From Dama dama (lineage: Eukaryota; Chordata; Mammalia; Artiodactyla; Cervidae), in NCBI RefSeq assembly GCF_033118175.1, contig NC_083691.1, forward strand, positions 60,106,001 through 60,170,000: a stretch of DNA of 64,000 nucleotides, given 5' to 3'. Below, piece after piece: positions 51,801 to 63,407 of the stretch. Made by a program: the position numbers and the translations under genes. How positions within the stretch are numbered: position 1 is the first letter of the stretch; each line of letters opens with the position of its first letter. The notes under the pieces were generated by a model. That model was not told where the DNA came from and did no database searches. It worked only from the letters and a program-made list of their open reading frames with translations.

Positions 51801-54097
51801 TATTGTGTGTTATTTTATTTTTCAGAGGGTGAAATTTGTGTTTTGTTGGGGTACAACTGACGTGTAACCCTGTATCAGGTTTGGGCACCCACCGGATGAG
51901 TCAGTGTTTGCAAACCCTGGCAGGCTCACTAGTATCCAGTCGCTGTCCAGATTCTCACCTTCTTATCTCTGAGGTGTGGCCGGTTCCCCGGCGGATCCCT
52001 GTGTTGCTGACACTTTTCTCTGGTTGTGTCTTTTCCTAAGTGTCCCCTGTCTGCTTCTGCAGCCTTGTCTGCCATACTACACGGCTCCAGGGTTACATGT
52101 GGTGTCCGTTTGATCCTTGCTCATAGCCAGGCTGTGGGAGGAGGGTCTCTGACCATGCAGCATCCCCACCCTGCCTCTCCAGGAAGCACAGTCACAGCTC
52201 TAAGCTCCCAAGTTGGGGAAAAAACGGGGTGCTGGGTAAAGGAGCCCTGAGGATCAGGAGATATGGTGGCCTTCCATTGTCCCAGCAGCCTAGCAGCCCA
52301 GCTATCTGGACTGACCAAGCTCCCTCACCTCATCTAATGAGAACCTGATTTTTGGGTACATGCCATCATAACTGATAAATACAAAGTAACTTTTAAATCC
52401 CAGAAGTCATAGTGACTCTGGTGATTATGAATGTTCTGCAAAGGAAGCAGCTACCATTATATGTGGGGGACAGAGCTGGAGTTAGTGTTAGTGGTTACTC
52501 CACAATCTCAATTTGTGGGTGTCAAATGCACCCCTCCCAATCTCACAGGTTAAAGTTTGGGGAGTGGTCACATTCCAGGGACCCTGTCCTGAGCCCGCCC
52601 CTCCCTCATCAGGGCCCAGGACACCCAGCCCGCTGTCCCCTCACAGGAGGAAGGGCCGCGGGGGACTGGTGCTGGGCCTCCTCCTGCCACCTTGGAGGAT
52701 GGGGCAGAGTTCCGCAAACAGGCGCTCGGGTCAAGTGAGAGGAAAAGATGGGCTTCAGCCCCTCCTCCCTGATGCTGACCCCCTCCTCAAGGTGCGAAGC
52801 CGCCTCCAGGACCTTTCAACCAGATGCTGGAGGTGGCGCTCCCCCAGGGTCTCTGGCACCCTCTGCACACGGGTCAGGCACAGTCTTGGCGCACCAGTGA
52901 ACCTGCCCCGTGTCTGCACCACATAATCACCACCCAGGGCGACACAAAGGCCGCACAACCCCGCTCAGCCGGAGGCTCTGAACCACTTAGGATGGGACCA
53001 CCACGGCTGGAGAAGGTGGACCCCGGCCATGAGCAGCCCTCAGGCCGTTACCCACACCACCCTCTCTCGGGTGACTAGCTCAGGCCATCCCGGCAGCGGA
53101 AGCCTCTGATAGGGCCTGGGGGCTGCGGAGGAGGGTGCTGGCAGCCTCTCGAGTTTGTGGGCCTCAGGGCGACCACCTGTGCAGACGGAGCACCCCCCAG
53201 CTCACCACCCACACAGTCCTGCCCCTCTTCCTCTGCAGCCGCTTCCACCTGCCGGGCCGTGCTGCCTCCACCCCTGTGCCAACCAGAGAGCCGCCACCCG
53301 CCCTGGGGCTGCCACCTCCCCCTGCCCCACACTGAGCATGTGAGACCTGGAGGTTTTCCAGTTGTACTTGTACATCCCCAGGGGCCAAGGGGGTGGGAAG
53401 CGAGCCACCCACTCCCTGGCTTTTGATCCTGCCTCCAATTACAGGTCGAGCCTCCCAGTGCTTCCTGGCCCCCTCAGCGCCTGCCCTGAACCTGGGTCTT
53501 CCTTTTCCTTCTCAGGTGCCCAGGTCTCGAGACACCAGAACGTGGGATCCGCTCCCCCCACACACACACCCCAGTCACAGTTGCCCCTCAGGAACACCTC
53601 CTTGTGTGCAGGGAGCACTCCCGGGTGATCTTGCCCAACAAGGAGGCAGAAAGTTGGCTGGGGAACAAAGGCGCAAATGTTCCTGCCGGCACCTGAGTAC
53701 ACACATGGGCACGTGTGCCCCACACATGCACTGTAAACCCCTGGCTTGCTGTCTTAAAAGAAGATGATTTTCTTTCTTATGACAAATCACATCTAGGTAG
53801 TGACTTGACTTAGGCAGGCTGGCTGAAAGGGGTAACTGCTAGTAACTGAAAAGCTAGCTTAGTGTCTTTTAACAAATAGAATTTTTTTTTCTCAGCAAAT
53901 ACTAAGCTGAGGCTTTGTTTCAGGCATTCAGCAGTAACTGTTAATAGCAATTTTGTTGGTCTCATACTCATGCCCATTGCTATATGGCTACAGAATGGCT
54001 GCCCCCACTCCAGCCATCACATCCACTCAAGGTGGGTAGGCTTGGTTTCTGACTGTACCTACTGGACTCCTAAGAAAAGAGAAACATATGTTCTAAG
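51801..54097. other. Mostly unique GC-rich DNA
   Basis: No young repeats. Dense overlapping frames at 52412-53767 on both strands come from GC-rich composition. No frame shows a family or splice context. AT-rich DNA resumes from about 53750. Confidence 0.5.
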
Positions 54098-54233
54098 TGA
54101 CAAGCACTGTCTCATTTAATCCTATGGCAATTCTATATGTGGGTGCTAATGTTATTACCATTTGAAGTCATGAAGAAACTGAAATTTAGAGGGAATATGG
54201 ACTGGTAAGTGGCAGAGTTGGAAATTAGTTTCA
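54098..54233 (-). repeat. MIR SINE remnant
   Basis: The order 'ctcatttaatcctatggcaa', 'gttattaccatttgaagtc', 'gaagaaactgaaatttagag', 'ctggtaagtggcagagttgg' on the plus strand follows the complement of the MIR core and 3' region. Old and diverged, but collinear over 130 bases. Confidence 0.75.
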
Positions 54234-54234
54234 G

Positions 54235-54336
54235 CAAACGCAGGGAGATAGTGAAGGACACGGAAGCCTGGCATGTTGCAGTCCTTGGTATCGCAAAGAG
54301 TTGGGCACGACTTAGTGCCTGAACAGTAGCAACAAA
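54235..54336 (+). mobile_element. Short BovB 3'-terminal fragment
   Basis: The sequence gggagatagtgaaggacacgg, then catgttgcagtccttggtatc and cgacttagtgcctgaac, corresponds to the last ~100 bases of BovB, including its 3' terminus. It directly follows the MIR remnant. Confidence 0.85.
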
Positions 54337-54764
54337 TGGCAGAGTGTGGACCAGAGCCCACTTATCTCGATACAGCCTTTTCCTTCCACACACGGTCGAG
54401 TTAGGTTTGCTCCAGTGGAAATACAGAGCAAGTATTTCAGAACCTCTTTAAAAACTAAAATCTCCTTGGGGCTGGAGGAAGGAGTGGGAAGCAGGTGAGT
54501 GAGTGTGGGGCATTACCCAAACCCTGGGGTGGAGGGATGGGGCCTCTCTCTACCCACGTCTTGACTGGACAGCCCTGTGTCTCCAGCTGGAAGGCATCCT
54601 GCCACCCCAGCTTCCCCCAGTGATCTCTTGTTTCTGGGAAACAATCTGTCTACTCAGCCCCGTCGTCCCAGTCCATCCAGCCACAGCTGGAGGTGGGAGC
54701 TCTTTACAGCAGCAGATGGAGGGAAGGCTGGGGCTGGGGGGTCAGTGCTTGCTTAGTTTTCTAA
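54337..54764. other. Unique non-coding DNA
   Basis: No repeat or exon recognised. A G-rich stretch lies near 54725-54742. Confidence 0.5.
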
Positions 54765-55412
54765 ACATTTGTTCGGTCTCTCAGTCATGTCTGACTCTTT
54801 GCGACCCCATGGACTGCAGCACCAGGCTTCCCTGTCCTTCACCATCTCTCAGAGCTTGCTCAAACTCAAGTCCATTGATTTGGTGATGCCATCCAACCAT
54901 CTCATCTTCTGTTGCCCTCTTCTTCTGCTGCATTCAATCTTTCCCAGCATCAGGATCTTTTCCAATGAGTCAGCTCTTCACATCAGGTGGCCAAAGTAAA
55001 GGAGCTTTAGCTTCAGCATTAGTCCCTCCATTGAATATTCAGGACTGATTTTCTTTAAGATTGACTGATTTGATTTCCTTGCAGTCCAAAGGACTCTCAA
55101 GAATCTTCTGCAACACCACAGTTAAAAGCATCAATTCTTTGGTGCTCAACTTTCTTTATGGTCCAACTCTCACATCCATGCATGACTACTGGGAAAACCA
55201 TAGTTTTGACTACATGGATGTTTGCCAGCGAAGTAATGTCTCTACTTTTTAATACTGTGTCTAGGTTTGTCATAGCTTTTCTCCCAAGGAGTAAGCGTCT
55301 TTTAATTTCATGGCTGCAGTCACAATCTGCAGTGATTTGGGAGCCCAAGAAAATAAAGTCTATCACTGTTTCCCCATCTATTTGCCATTAAGTGATGGGA
55401 CTGGATGTCATT
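54765..55412 (-). mobile_element. BovB LINE 3' fragment
   Basis: The plus strand starts at the BovB 3'-end complement (tcggtctctcagtcatgtctg), with the gagcttgctcaaactcaagtcc segment, and ends in the ORF2 C-terminal region near 'gccattaagtgatgggactgg'. The minus-strand frame at 55097-55366 (FIFLGSQITAD..., then the CESWT cysteine motif) is a remnant. 5'-truncated and inactive. Confidence 0.93.
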
Positions 55413-57099
55413 ATCTTAGAGGCAGAAATCATGGAAATCTGTGACCTCTAGAGTGAGTCCGTTTCCAGGGAAATTCTGGTGTGGATTTTTAAACAGGTTT
55501 AAATTGAGCCAAAATCAACTGGCTTTCTGAGTATAGCTGTCTGGGGTGTAAGACTTCTATGGGGTGCATTTGATGGATGGATGTACCCAGAGAACCAGGG
55601 TTGGTCCCTTAGAAGCTCTGTATTGATCCAGTTCCACTGAACACTTTTTAATCAATAATCTCAGGGAAGATGTAGACAGGATGCCTTAGAAATTACCAAG
55701 AACACAAACCTGGGAGGGCTCTCTTATGAGTAGGATACAAAGTAAAATTTCAAAAGACTTGAAAGACAGGCGCCTTGGGGCTTAAATAAATTAAAAAGGA
55801 ATCTGATAGGATTCATGTACTGTCTAAAACTTAGGTTCAAAGACTGAGCAGATATGCGCAGGCCCAGGGGTCCTGGTCCCTCCTGAGATGGAAGGCAGAG
55901 GGCGGGATCAACCACAGACCACGGAGCAAAGGCGGCTCCCGAAGTGTGACACAGCCGCAGAGATGGGAGGCATCCCTAGCGGAGTCTGTCCTCTGTCTGC
56001 AAGCTGTGGCTAGTCTCCAGTGTTCCAGCTCCTGGTCTGATGGGGTTCCACATTCACTCTTGCTAGTCACCCTTTCTGGACTGCACATCCACTGGCTTTC
56101 TGTAGACCTTTGACTATTTCCAGAGCCCCAACTAAGTCAACCCTGAATTTTTGCTCCTGTTTTCATGCTTCTGGAATGGATGCCGTGAGCCTTCATCCCC
56201 AACCCCTGGTCCACCCATACTGGCCATGTCACTGCAGCCCCAGGTGTCAGGACCAGCTGGAAGTGACTGAGTTGGTGAAGGCCAGACACCTGTGGTCCTT
56301 GGCCTGGAAAGGAGTAGGGGCTACTGGGGGTCCAGGGGCTATCTAAAAATCATGAGGTTCTGACACCGCATGGTTACAAACAGAAGCACAAGGAGTTGGT
56401 GGGAAGTGGTGGAGATCCAGGGCCTCGAGCAGAAGGGAAGTGCTACATGCTGTCACTGGGGGGGGGGCGGTGGGTAGGCAGTGAGGGGGGCAAGGTTGGG
56501 TTCTGCCGTCGAGGGACCTGCTGTCTGACATTGTGGTTCTTCCTGTCCCCAGCTGCTCTGGGGAAGGCCTGGGTCCTGGGTGTCCCACCCCTGCTGCATT
56601 GACCCCTCTCTCTGCCCTGCCTTCCCCCTCGTGATGCTGTGACGGGAGCCTGGGCTGGGAACTGGCCAGGACTCCGAGATGAACGAGGAGGTGACTCTGG
56701 GATGAGCCTTAAAGGAAGGAGGGTCAGTGGGTGATGAGGGGAGCCCTGCCCCTCTGTCTGGAGCCCAGTGTCACACTCAGGACCTTGGCCATGTCTGGGG
56801 ACGCTGGGTCATTGTAACCGGGTGCAGGTGTTGCCGGGATGTGACGGGTCGGGACAGGAGCGTCCAGGAGGGGCCCTGGGTGTTACCCGAAGAGGCAGGT
56901 GTACACATGGAGAATGAGTGTGGTCACTGCTGTGTCTCCAGCTCCCAGAACAGGAGTCAGTACAAGAGATGCTCTGTGAATGTTGAACGAGCAGGTTCTG
57001 GCACATACACAGCACTTGGTAAATATTCACATGTTATTTCTGATGGGTTCGTGGAATTTCCAAGCCTAAGGCTTTCTGAATGGCCTCTGCCTGTCTCCT
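55413..57099. other. Unique non-coding DNA
   Basis: No young repeats or exons recognised. A G-run (10 G) lies near 56458-56467. The 56727-57266 plus-strand frame (179 codons) overlaps a MIR remnant and has no domain. Confidence 0.5.
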
Positions 57100-57235
57100 G
57101 GGTGGTGTGGTCAAGTGGGCAGGTGCTGGACCGGTCTGGACTCGGCTCAGCTGCAGGAGCTGTGTGTCTCTGGGCCAGTTCCTTGGCCTTTCTGAGATTT
57201 TATTCCCTCAGCCACTGGGTGGAATCAAATTTGCT
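57100..57235 (+). repeat. MIR SINE remnant
   Basis: The run 'gtctggactcggctcagctg', 'agctgtgtgtctctgggcc', 'agttccttggcctttctgag' follows the MIR core order ('...ctgccacttactagctgtgtgaccttgggcaagtt...') in sense. Diverged but collinear. Confidence 0.7.
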
Positions 57236-58140
57236 TTTCTCTTTAATCTGTCAGATTATGGGATGAGCAGATATGATCCTGTGTCAAAATGCTGTCAGCA
57301 ACAAATACCTTCAAATCACTGCGTTTACGAGGTGCCTTCTGCAAAGCGGAAATCTCACTAATGTCACCACTGTGGACACCCACAGTGGTCAGGGGCCTGT
57401 TCCTTATAACTCAGAGGGCCCCCTTTAGACAGGCATTTTGAGAGGAAAAGCAGAAGGCCCTTAAGACACATTGCAGGTGTCTCACTCATCAGCATTTGCA
57501 TTTAAAATTCAGGCAATATGCTCAGGATAGTGCTAATGAATTTCCTATCTTGAGTAGATTTTCTCAGACAGACACAAAATAAAGTAATCAAAGAAAAACC
57601 CAATGGAACAGTTAAAAAAACATGCAAGGTGGGGACTGTGAGTCCAAGGCCTGGACCCTAGCTGGCCCCACGGCAGCCTCAGGCTGAGGACCCTGGTGTT
57701 TCATTTGGACACGGGTCTCACGGAGGGATCATATTTCTTCTGAACAAAACATCAAAGGACACGGCCAAGGTGCCAGCACACAGTGATCTGCAAACACGTG
57801 CCCAAGGGAGTAGGGGCCCCCTCCCTCAGGGACTGGGACCCAGGGAGCGTGGTGCCTGCTGGCCGGGAACCTGGCCTCACAGCTGCGTGAGACTGTGGTA
57901 AGCCCTATGACATCAAAGCGGGGGCAGGGTGCTCATGGCAGAGCCAGGGTCTCAGCCCCACCCTCTGCTCAGTGGGGATTAGGCCTGAAACAGCCTTGGA
58001 AACGTGGTGAATGTAAATATTACCTGCCTGGCAACACCATTCACATCTTCACTTCTGCTTCTGGGAGTCGTGTTGTTTCCTTGAGGCACTAGTTCATTCA
58101 TTCATCCAACAGTTATTTATTAGATTCTAACTACTGCTGG
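57236..58140. other. Unique non-coding DNA
   Basis: No recognised family or exon. AT-rich at 57470-57620 and GC-rich at 57640-58000. Confidence 0.5.
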
Positions 58141-58186
58141 GCAGAGTCTGACACAACTGAAGCAACTTAGCATGCACGCACACTGC
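58141..58186 (+). mobile_element. Tiny Bov-A/BovB 3' end fragment
   Basis: The phrase gcagagtctgacacaactga followed by agcaacttagcatgc matches the terminal 'gagtcggacacgactgagcaacttag' of Bov-A/BovB elements. Too short to assign to one family. Confidence 0.6.
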
Positions 58187-58261
58187 TGGACGGTACTCTG
58201 AGTCCCCATAATCTTGTGGAAAACCAGACAAGTAACAAGTAAGTGGTGTAACTTCAGAGGG

Positions 58262-59510
58262 TCATAGTGTTAATATTGTTAAATGTCCATGCTGCCTAAA
58301 GCAACATACAGATTCAAGGCCGTCTCTATCAAAATTCCAATGATGTATTTCATTGAAATAGAAAAACAATCTTAAAAGATCAGGAAAGAACTCAAATAGC
58401 CAAATCAATCTTGAGAAAGAAGAACAAATCTGGAGGCATCCCATACCATGATTTGAAACTATATTACAAAGCTATCGTAATCAAAAACAATATGGTGCTG
58501 GCATAAAAACAGGCACATAGATGAATGGAACAGAATAGTGAGCCTGGAAATAAACCCACACATATATGGTCACTTAATCTATGACAAAGAAGGCACGAAT
58601 ATACAATGGAGAAAGAACAGTCTTGTCAATAAGTGGTATTAGAAATTTGCTACCTGCAAAGAGATGAAACTGGACACTGTCTGACGTCACAACAAAATTA
58701 ACTCAAGATCAAAGTCTTGAACATAAGCCATGAAGCCATGAGACACCTAGAAGGAAATACAGGCAGTAAGGTCCTTGACATCAGTCTTGCTGATGAGTTT
58801 TTAAATTTAACATCAAAAGAACAGGCAACAAGCAAATATAAACAAGTGGGAATACACCCAACTAAAAATCTGCACAGCAAAGGAAACCACCACCAAAATG
58901 AAGAGGCAACCTACCTAATTGAAGAAAAAAAAAAAAAAACATATAAATGGGCAGAGTGTTGGGATAGACATTTTTCCAGGAAGATGTACAGTCAACAGGT
59001 ACACGAATGGAGGTTCAATGTCACAGGGGCTGATCACCAGGGAAATGCAAGTCCAAACCACAGTGAGGTATTACCTCACAGCTGTCAGGACAGCCATCAC
59101 CAACAAGACAAGAAATAACAAATGCTGCTGAGGATATGAAGAAAAGGGAGCCCCCTCCACTTGGCGGGGATGTGACTTAGTACAGCCACTATGGAAAAAG
59201 GTATGGGGGTCCCTCCAAAAATTAAAAACAGAACTCCCATATGATCCAGCATTTCTACTTCTGGGTATTGATCTGAACAAAACAAAAATACTAACTCGAG
59301 AAGATACATGCACTGCCTTTCCCCGCAATGTTCATTGTAGCACTATTTATAATAGTGAGGACATGGAAGCAACCTAAGTGCCCATCAAGGGATAATGAAT
59401 AAAGAAAATATGGTAGCTGTACATAAAATGCAGTGTTATTCAGCCACAAAAAGGAGGAAGTTCTGCCGTTTGTGACAACTCGGATGGCTCTAGGGGTGTT
59501 AGGCTAAGAG
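58262..59510 (+). mobile_element. L1 LINE ORF2 3' end and 3' UTR
   Basis: Plus-strand order matches L1 ORF2: 'aatgtccatgctgcctaaag', 'atcaaaattccaatgatg', 'gaaagaagaacaaatctgg', 'acaatatggtgctggcataa', 'aatggaacagaatagtgag', 'gtggtattagaaatttgc', then 'aaatgcaagtccaaaccac' and 'cactatggaaaaaggtatg', ending with 'ggacatggaagcaacctaag'. Multiple stops, a 17-A run at 58925-58940 and no poly-A tail indicate an old, incomplete copy. Confidence 0.88.
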
Positions 59511-61263
59511 AAATGTCAGGGCCCTTGTGCAGTAGACAGTTGAGTCTCACAGCAAAGTTACTGCACACTCATGATCTTGAGAAACATTGAGTTTCACCAC
59601 TTTGGCACTGGTCTTATGTTCTGGGCAGCCTTAAACCATTGCATAATGGCTGCAAAGCAGAGCTCTGTAGCCCTTCAGAGGTCAAGTTCCTGGTACAGCT
59701 GCCCAGGAAGTCACCTTGCTCCACAGGTGAGCTCCGACGGTGGCTTCTTCTGTTGCCTCTCAAAGATCCCCGTTGTCCTTCTTCTAAGGGAAAATCTACA
59801 GTGAAAGGAACACAAAGAGAAAATGAACCAGCCAGGTGCCAGCACGTCCTTATACTTCTTGGGAATTCTACCTTCAGGTTCATGTCAACCAAATTCATAC
59901 GTTAAAAAGATCCAGCAAGTCTCTACTTTGGTAAGAAGGGGAAATTTGGAGACTGCAGAATTAAGATTTTCACATGAAAAGGCACCTGCCACTCATGCAT
60001 TTTCTGAAAGCTGCCATGAATCTCTCAGGAAATCAAGAGGATCATGCTCCCTCTGTGGGTGAGGACGGCATCAGTGTGAATGGCCAGATGGAGCTGAACT
60101 CCACATCCTTCACCTTCCTGAAGTTTCTACAAACTGGCCCGAGACCATTTTGAGGTTGGCCATGGCCCTGCCGTTCCTGTTGGCTTCTAAGAGGCTGCGG
60201 CTTCTCATCTCTGTCTCCTGCAGGGGTGAGGGCTGAGGGCTGAGGGGGGTGACCTAGATGTTGTCAGAATCTTGCCAAGGATGTTTAAGATCAGAATGAG
60301 CTGAGGCCTGTGAAACCAGGAAGACGAGCACAAGAGGGCTTTCCTAAGACTCAACTTGAGGGCAGGAGAAGGGCCCACAGCTTGTCCTCAGAGGAGGACC
60401 ATTTGGCACAGACGGACCCTTCTCATGGATTTTGTCAGCTTCTCTGCGTAGGAGCGAGGTCTCTAAGTGACGTAGGAAGAAGGGACCCTGGTGTGAGAAG
60501 CCAGGGCCCAGGGCAGCAGAGGTGGCAGCTGTGAGCTGGGCACCTCTAGGGCTACGGCAGTTCCAGCCCAGTATCATGACGCCTGGACCACAGCCGGCCC
60601 TCCTTGTGCCCACCTGGGAGCTCATTAAATAGCCAGTCAGGTGAAGCCCTCGAAAGAAGAGAATCTGCAAAGCAGAGGTAAAGAGAATGCCCTGGATTTT
60701 AACCAGAAGAAGAGTTGGGTTTAGGGAATTTCCTCACGTTTCCTGCCAGACAGGAGCTCAGTCTTGATCTCAGAATCGAGATAGTATCTTCCTCCCTGAG
60801 AGCATCCCTCAGGGGCACCTGACCACAAGGAATTGGCTGCGCATGCGTCGGAGGTGGGGGCAGGGAGGCGGCTGCTCCACCCTGAGCTCTGCCAATTACT
60901 GTGGACGACATCACTTTGATGAAGATGTAAGACAGCCCACACTGGGCAGTTCATCCATAGTATTTATGTGGTTGCTAAGCACGAAACAACGTTAAAAAGA
61001 TGAAAATGAAGACATGGAAGCAGAAATGGCGTCCAGCCAAAGCATGCGCCCCAGGAACCACCCCCCACCTCCCCGCCCCCCCCCCCCGCCCCCTCCCGCC
61101 CACAGAGAGGGCACAGAGAGGCCTGAGGAGAGGCTATGGTGTGGGGCTCCGATCCTGAGGATCTGATTTAATTCAGGACCTTGATGGCTTCTTAAAATGG
61201 CATTTGTGTCTAACTGCAGGTGACCCAGGTTAGTGCAGGCGAGCAATGGCTCCCAGGCAGGCA
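59511..61263. other. Unique non-coding DNA with a C-rich tract
   Basis: No transposon recognised. The segment at 59600-60200 has codon-like texture in several frames but no family I recognise and no intact long frame. A C-rich tract (runs of 5 to about 12 C) lies at 61058-61100. Confidence 0.45.
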
Positions 61264-61560
61264 GACAGGAAATCCAGGAGTGAATGGGCTTCCTGCAACC
61301 TGTTATGCTTTGCGTTGCAGATTTAATTAAATTGCTTCCTTCAAATGCAGCCCACTGCTGATTAATAAAAGTATGTTTTCCATTTACACGAATGTGGATT
61401 CTTACCTTCTCATTGTACTTTACAGGCAAAAGAAGACTTCATAAATGTGGGTGCAAATTATATTTAACTCGTATCAATAGATTAGAGATTCGTTTCGGCT
61501 AATCCTGATGCAATTAGGTGAACTTAAAAGGATATTGAATCAATTTTCTTTTCCTGAAGA
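61264..61560. promoter_or_regulatory. Candidate conserved non-coding element (AT-rich, homeodomain-like words)
   Basis: The block is repeat-free and contains several homeodomain-type or bicoid-type words: atttaattaaattg (about 61321), ctgattaataaaag (about 61358), gctaatcc (61498) and gcaattaggtg (about 61511). Such clustering in non-repeat DNA is typical of conserved developmental enhancers. Function, target gene and conservation are inferred, not shown. Confidence 0.3.
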
Positions 61561-62419
61561 CAGTAGTCTTGGAATGAATCAAAAATTTTTCTGTGGTCCT
61601 TCTGTTCTCATCATCATAAAAAGAACTTTTGATCTTTAATTCTGCCACCACATACTTGGAGAATTGAGCAGAGTTCCATAGCCCCCCTTTCCTTGGCTCT
61701 GTGCCGGAAGTTCTTTACAAAAGGCTCTGAACGTAGTACCTCTCTGCTCCTGAGGATCCCAGGATGGTCCTTGCACCGTCGCCTTTTTCTGTCTTGTTTG
61801 TGACAACCGGCCAGACCGTAGAGTGGGAAGGCAGGACTCTGATGCACAGGACATTTCTGTACAACAGGCAGAAGGTGGATGATAAATGAAGGCCTACAGG
61901 GATGGTTTTCCTCCTAGAGTGCCTGGAAGCAGGGTTCACTGCTTCCTTCAGGAAGTAGCACTGGCTCCGCGTGGACGGGCAGTGGACCAGCACGCTGGGA
62001 GTTTCAACAGGGCCTGCCTGACCCTAAACGCCTGACAGGGGCAGCTGGCATTTGTCGGAGTTCTGAATGTCCACGTCCCAGTCCTGCGGCCCCCAGAGAT
62101 GCTTGGGTGCTTGAGGGCTTCCTCCCATGCCATGCTCAGATTCCAACCCACAGAATAATTCCTGGGACTGAGACTAACTCTCCCAACCCAGTGTCGGCAG
62201 CGTGTAGAACGTGTGTTGCTAGTATCACAGGCTTGGTGCTGTGGGCACCTGCAGGATAACTGGCTCATAGTGGCCAGTACAGGGTTCCCTCCACCTGTGA
62301 TCTGCTGGTCAGCGTGGGCTGGCGGTTACTGGAAGGTTGGGCATGGGATGGTCTTGGGAGGCAGCTATCCACGCCTTCCTGCATCAGGTGAGATCAGGAA
62401 CAGTTCATGTAGGAGGATG
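61561..62419. other. Unique non-coding DNA
   Basis: No repeat or exon recognised. Overlapping minus-strand frames at 61614-62268 lack any domain. Confidence 0.5.
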
Positions 62420-62431
62420 GGAGCAGAGGTG

Positions 62432-62658
62432 TGTGTGTGCTAAGTTGTTGAGTCACGTGTGACTCTGTGCGACCCCAGGGACTGTAGCCCACCAGGCTCC
62501 TCTGTCCATGGGATTGTCCCAGCAAGAATACTGGGACATTGCCATTGGGTTGCCATGCCCTCCTCTAGGGGAATCTTCCTGATCCAGGGATCAAACCTGT
62601 GCCTCTTATGTCTCCTGCATTGGCAGGTTCTTTACCACCAGCATCACCTGGAAAGCCT
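62432..62658 (-). mobile_element. Bov-tA SINE with 12-bp target duplication
   Basis: The plus strand runs from the Bov-A complement (gttgttgagtcacgtgtgac) to the head complement (caccagcatcacctggaaagcc). The 12-mer ggagcagaggtg flanks at 62420-62431 and 62659-62670. The body contains two small duplications (around 'gacattgccattgggttgcc' and 'cctcttatgtctcctgc'). Confidence 0.93.
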
Positions 62659-62670
62659 GGAGCAGAGGTG

Positions 62671-63067
62671 ATGTGTGTCATTAAGGCCCAGTCCTCCAGC
62701 TGCAGGGGGCTCTGAACCCTGAGCAGGCCAGGCAGCACCATGCAGGGTGTGGGACCCACACCATCACCCCTACCACCTGGGATGCTGCCCTACACACGAG
62801 TCAGAAGCGGACCTGCACTGTGTCCACCCACAGAAAACATGGTGTTTGTTTACTGCAGAAACCATCATTACCCTAACAAATGCGTACACAGTATGACTCT
62901 GTTACTGCTTGAATATTTTCATGCTGAGCTGAGAGACTTTCTGCTTTGCGGGCAGTCCACTCTGTTTCTGAGTTAATAGACCACCATTCCTCATCATGAT
63001 CGAAATCCTGCCTCTCTCGACCTGTCACGTGGTGGCCCATTTTCTACACGTGGATCTGTACTTTCAG
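62671..63067. other. Unique non-coding DNA
   Basis: No repeat or exon recognised. Confidence 0.5.
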
Positions 63068-63077
63068 AGGTTTATGG

Positions 63078-63393
63078 GTTTTTTTTTAATTTTTAAAAAT
63101 TATTTTGATTTATCGATTCATTATTTATTTTTGGCTATGCTGGGTCTTTGTTGCTGTGCAGGCTTTATTCTGGTTGCAGAGAGTGGGGGCTACTCTCTAG
63201 TTGTGGTACATGGGCTTCTCACTGCAGTGGCTTCTCTTGTTGTGGCGCATGAGCTCTAGAGAACAGGCTCAGTAGTTGTGGCCCACGGGCTTAGCTGCTC
63301 CTCGGCATGTAGGATCTTCCTGGATCAGGGATCGAACCTGAATCTCCTGCATTGGCAGGTGGATTCTTTACCACTGAGCCACCAGGGAAGTCC
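63078..63393 (-). mobile_element. CHR-type tRNA SINE
   Basis: A T/A-rich tail (63078-63130), ttggctatgctgggtcttt, the CHR modules and the head complement (gagccaccagggaagtcc). The near-matching flanks gtttatg (63071-63077; 63401-63407) are a plausible short target duplication. Confidence 0.93.
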
Positions 63394-63407
63394 TCAAAAG
63401 TTTATGT

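Noticed and set aside
52412..53767. Cluster of frames as a GC-rich multi-exon gene or CpG island
   Set aside because: Frames overlap on both strands at similar density and none shows a family. CpG content by eye is not island-like over 200 bp or more.
56727..57266. 179-codon frame as an exon
   Set aside because: The 3' part overlaps a MIR remnant, there is no domain, and no clear acceptor/donor pair is visible.
59600..60200. Processed pseudogene
   Set aside because: The texture is slightly codon-like, but I recognise no parent gene, no poly-A tail and no target duplication.
1682..62658. tRNA genes from the tRNA-like SINE heads
   Set aside because: The heads are diverged SINE promoters attached to Bov-A bodies and do not fold as functional tRNAs by inspection.
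1411..63393. Strand bias of CHR SINEs (six minus, one plus) as a sign of host-gene direction
   Set aside because: The number is too small to separate from chance, and Bov-tA copies show no matching bias.
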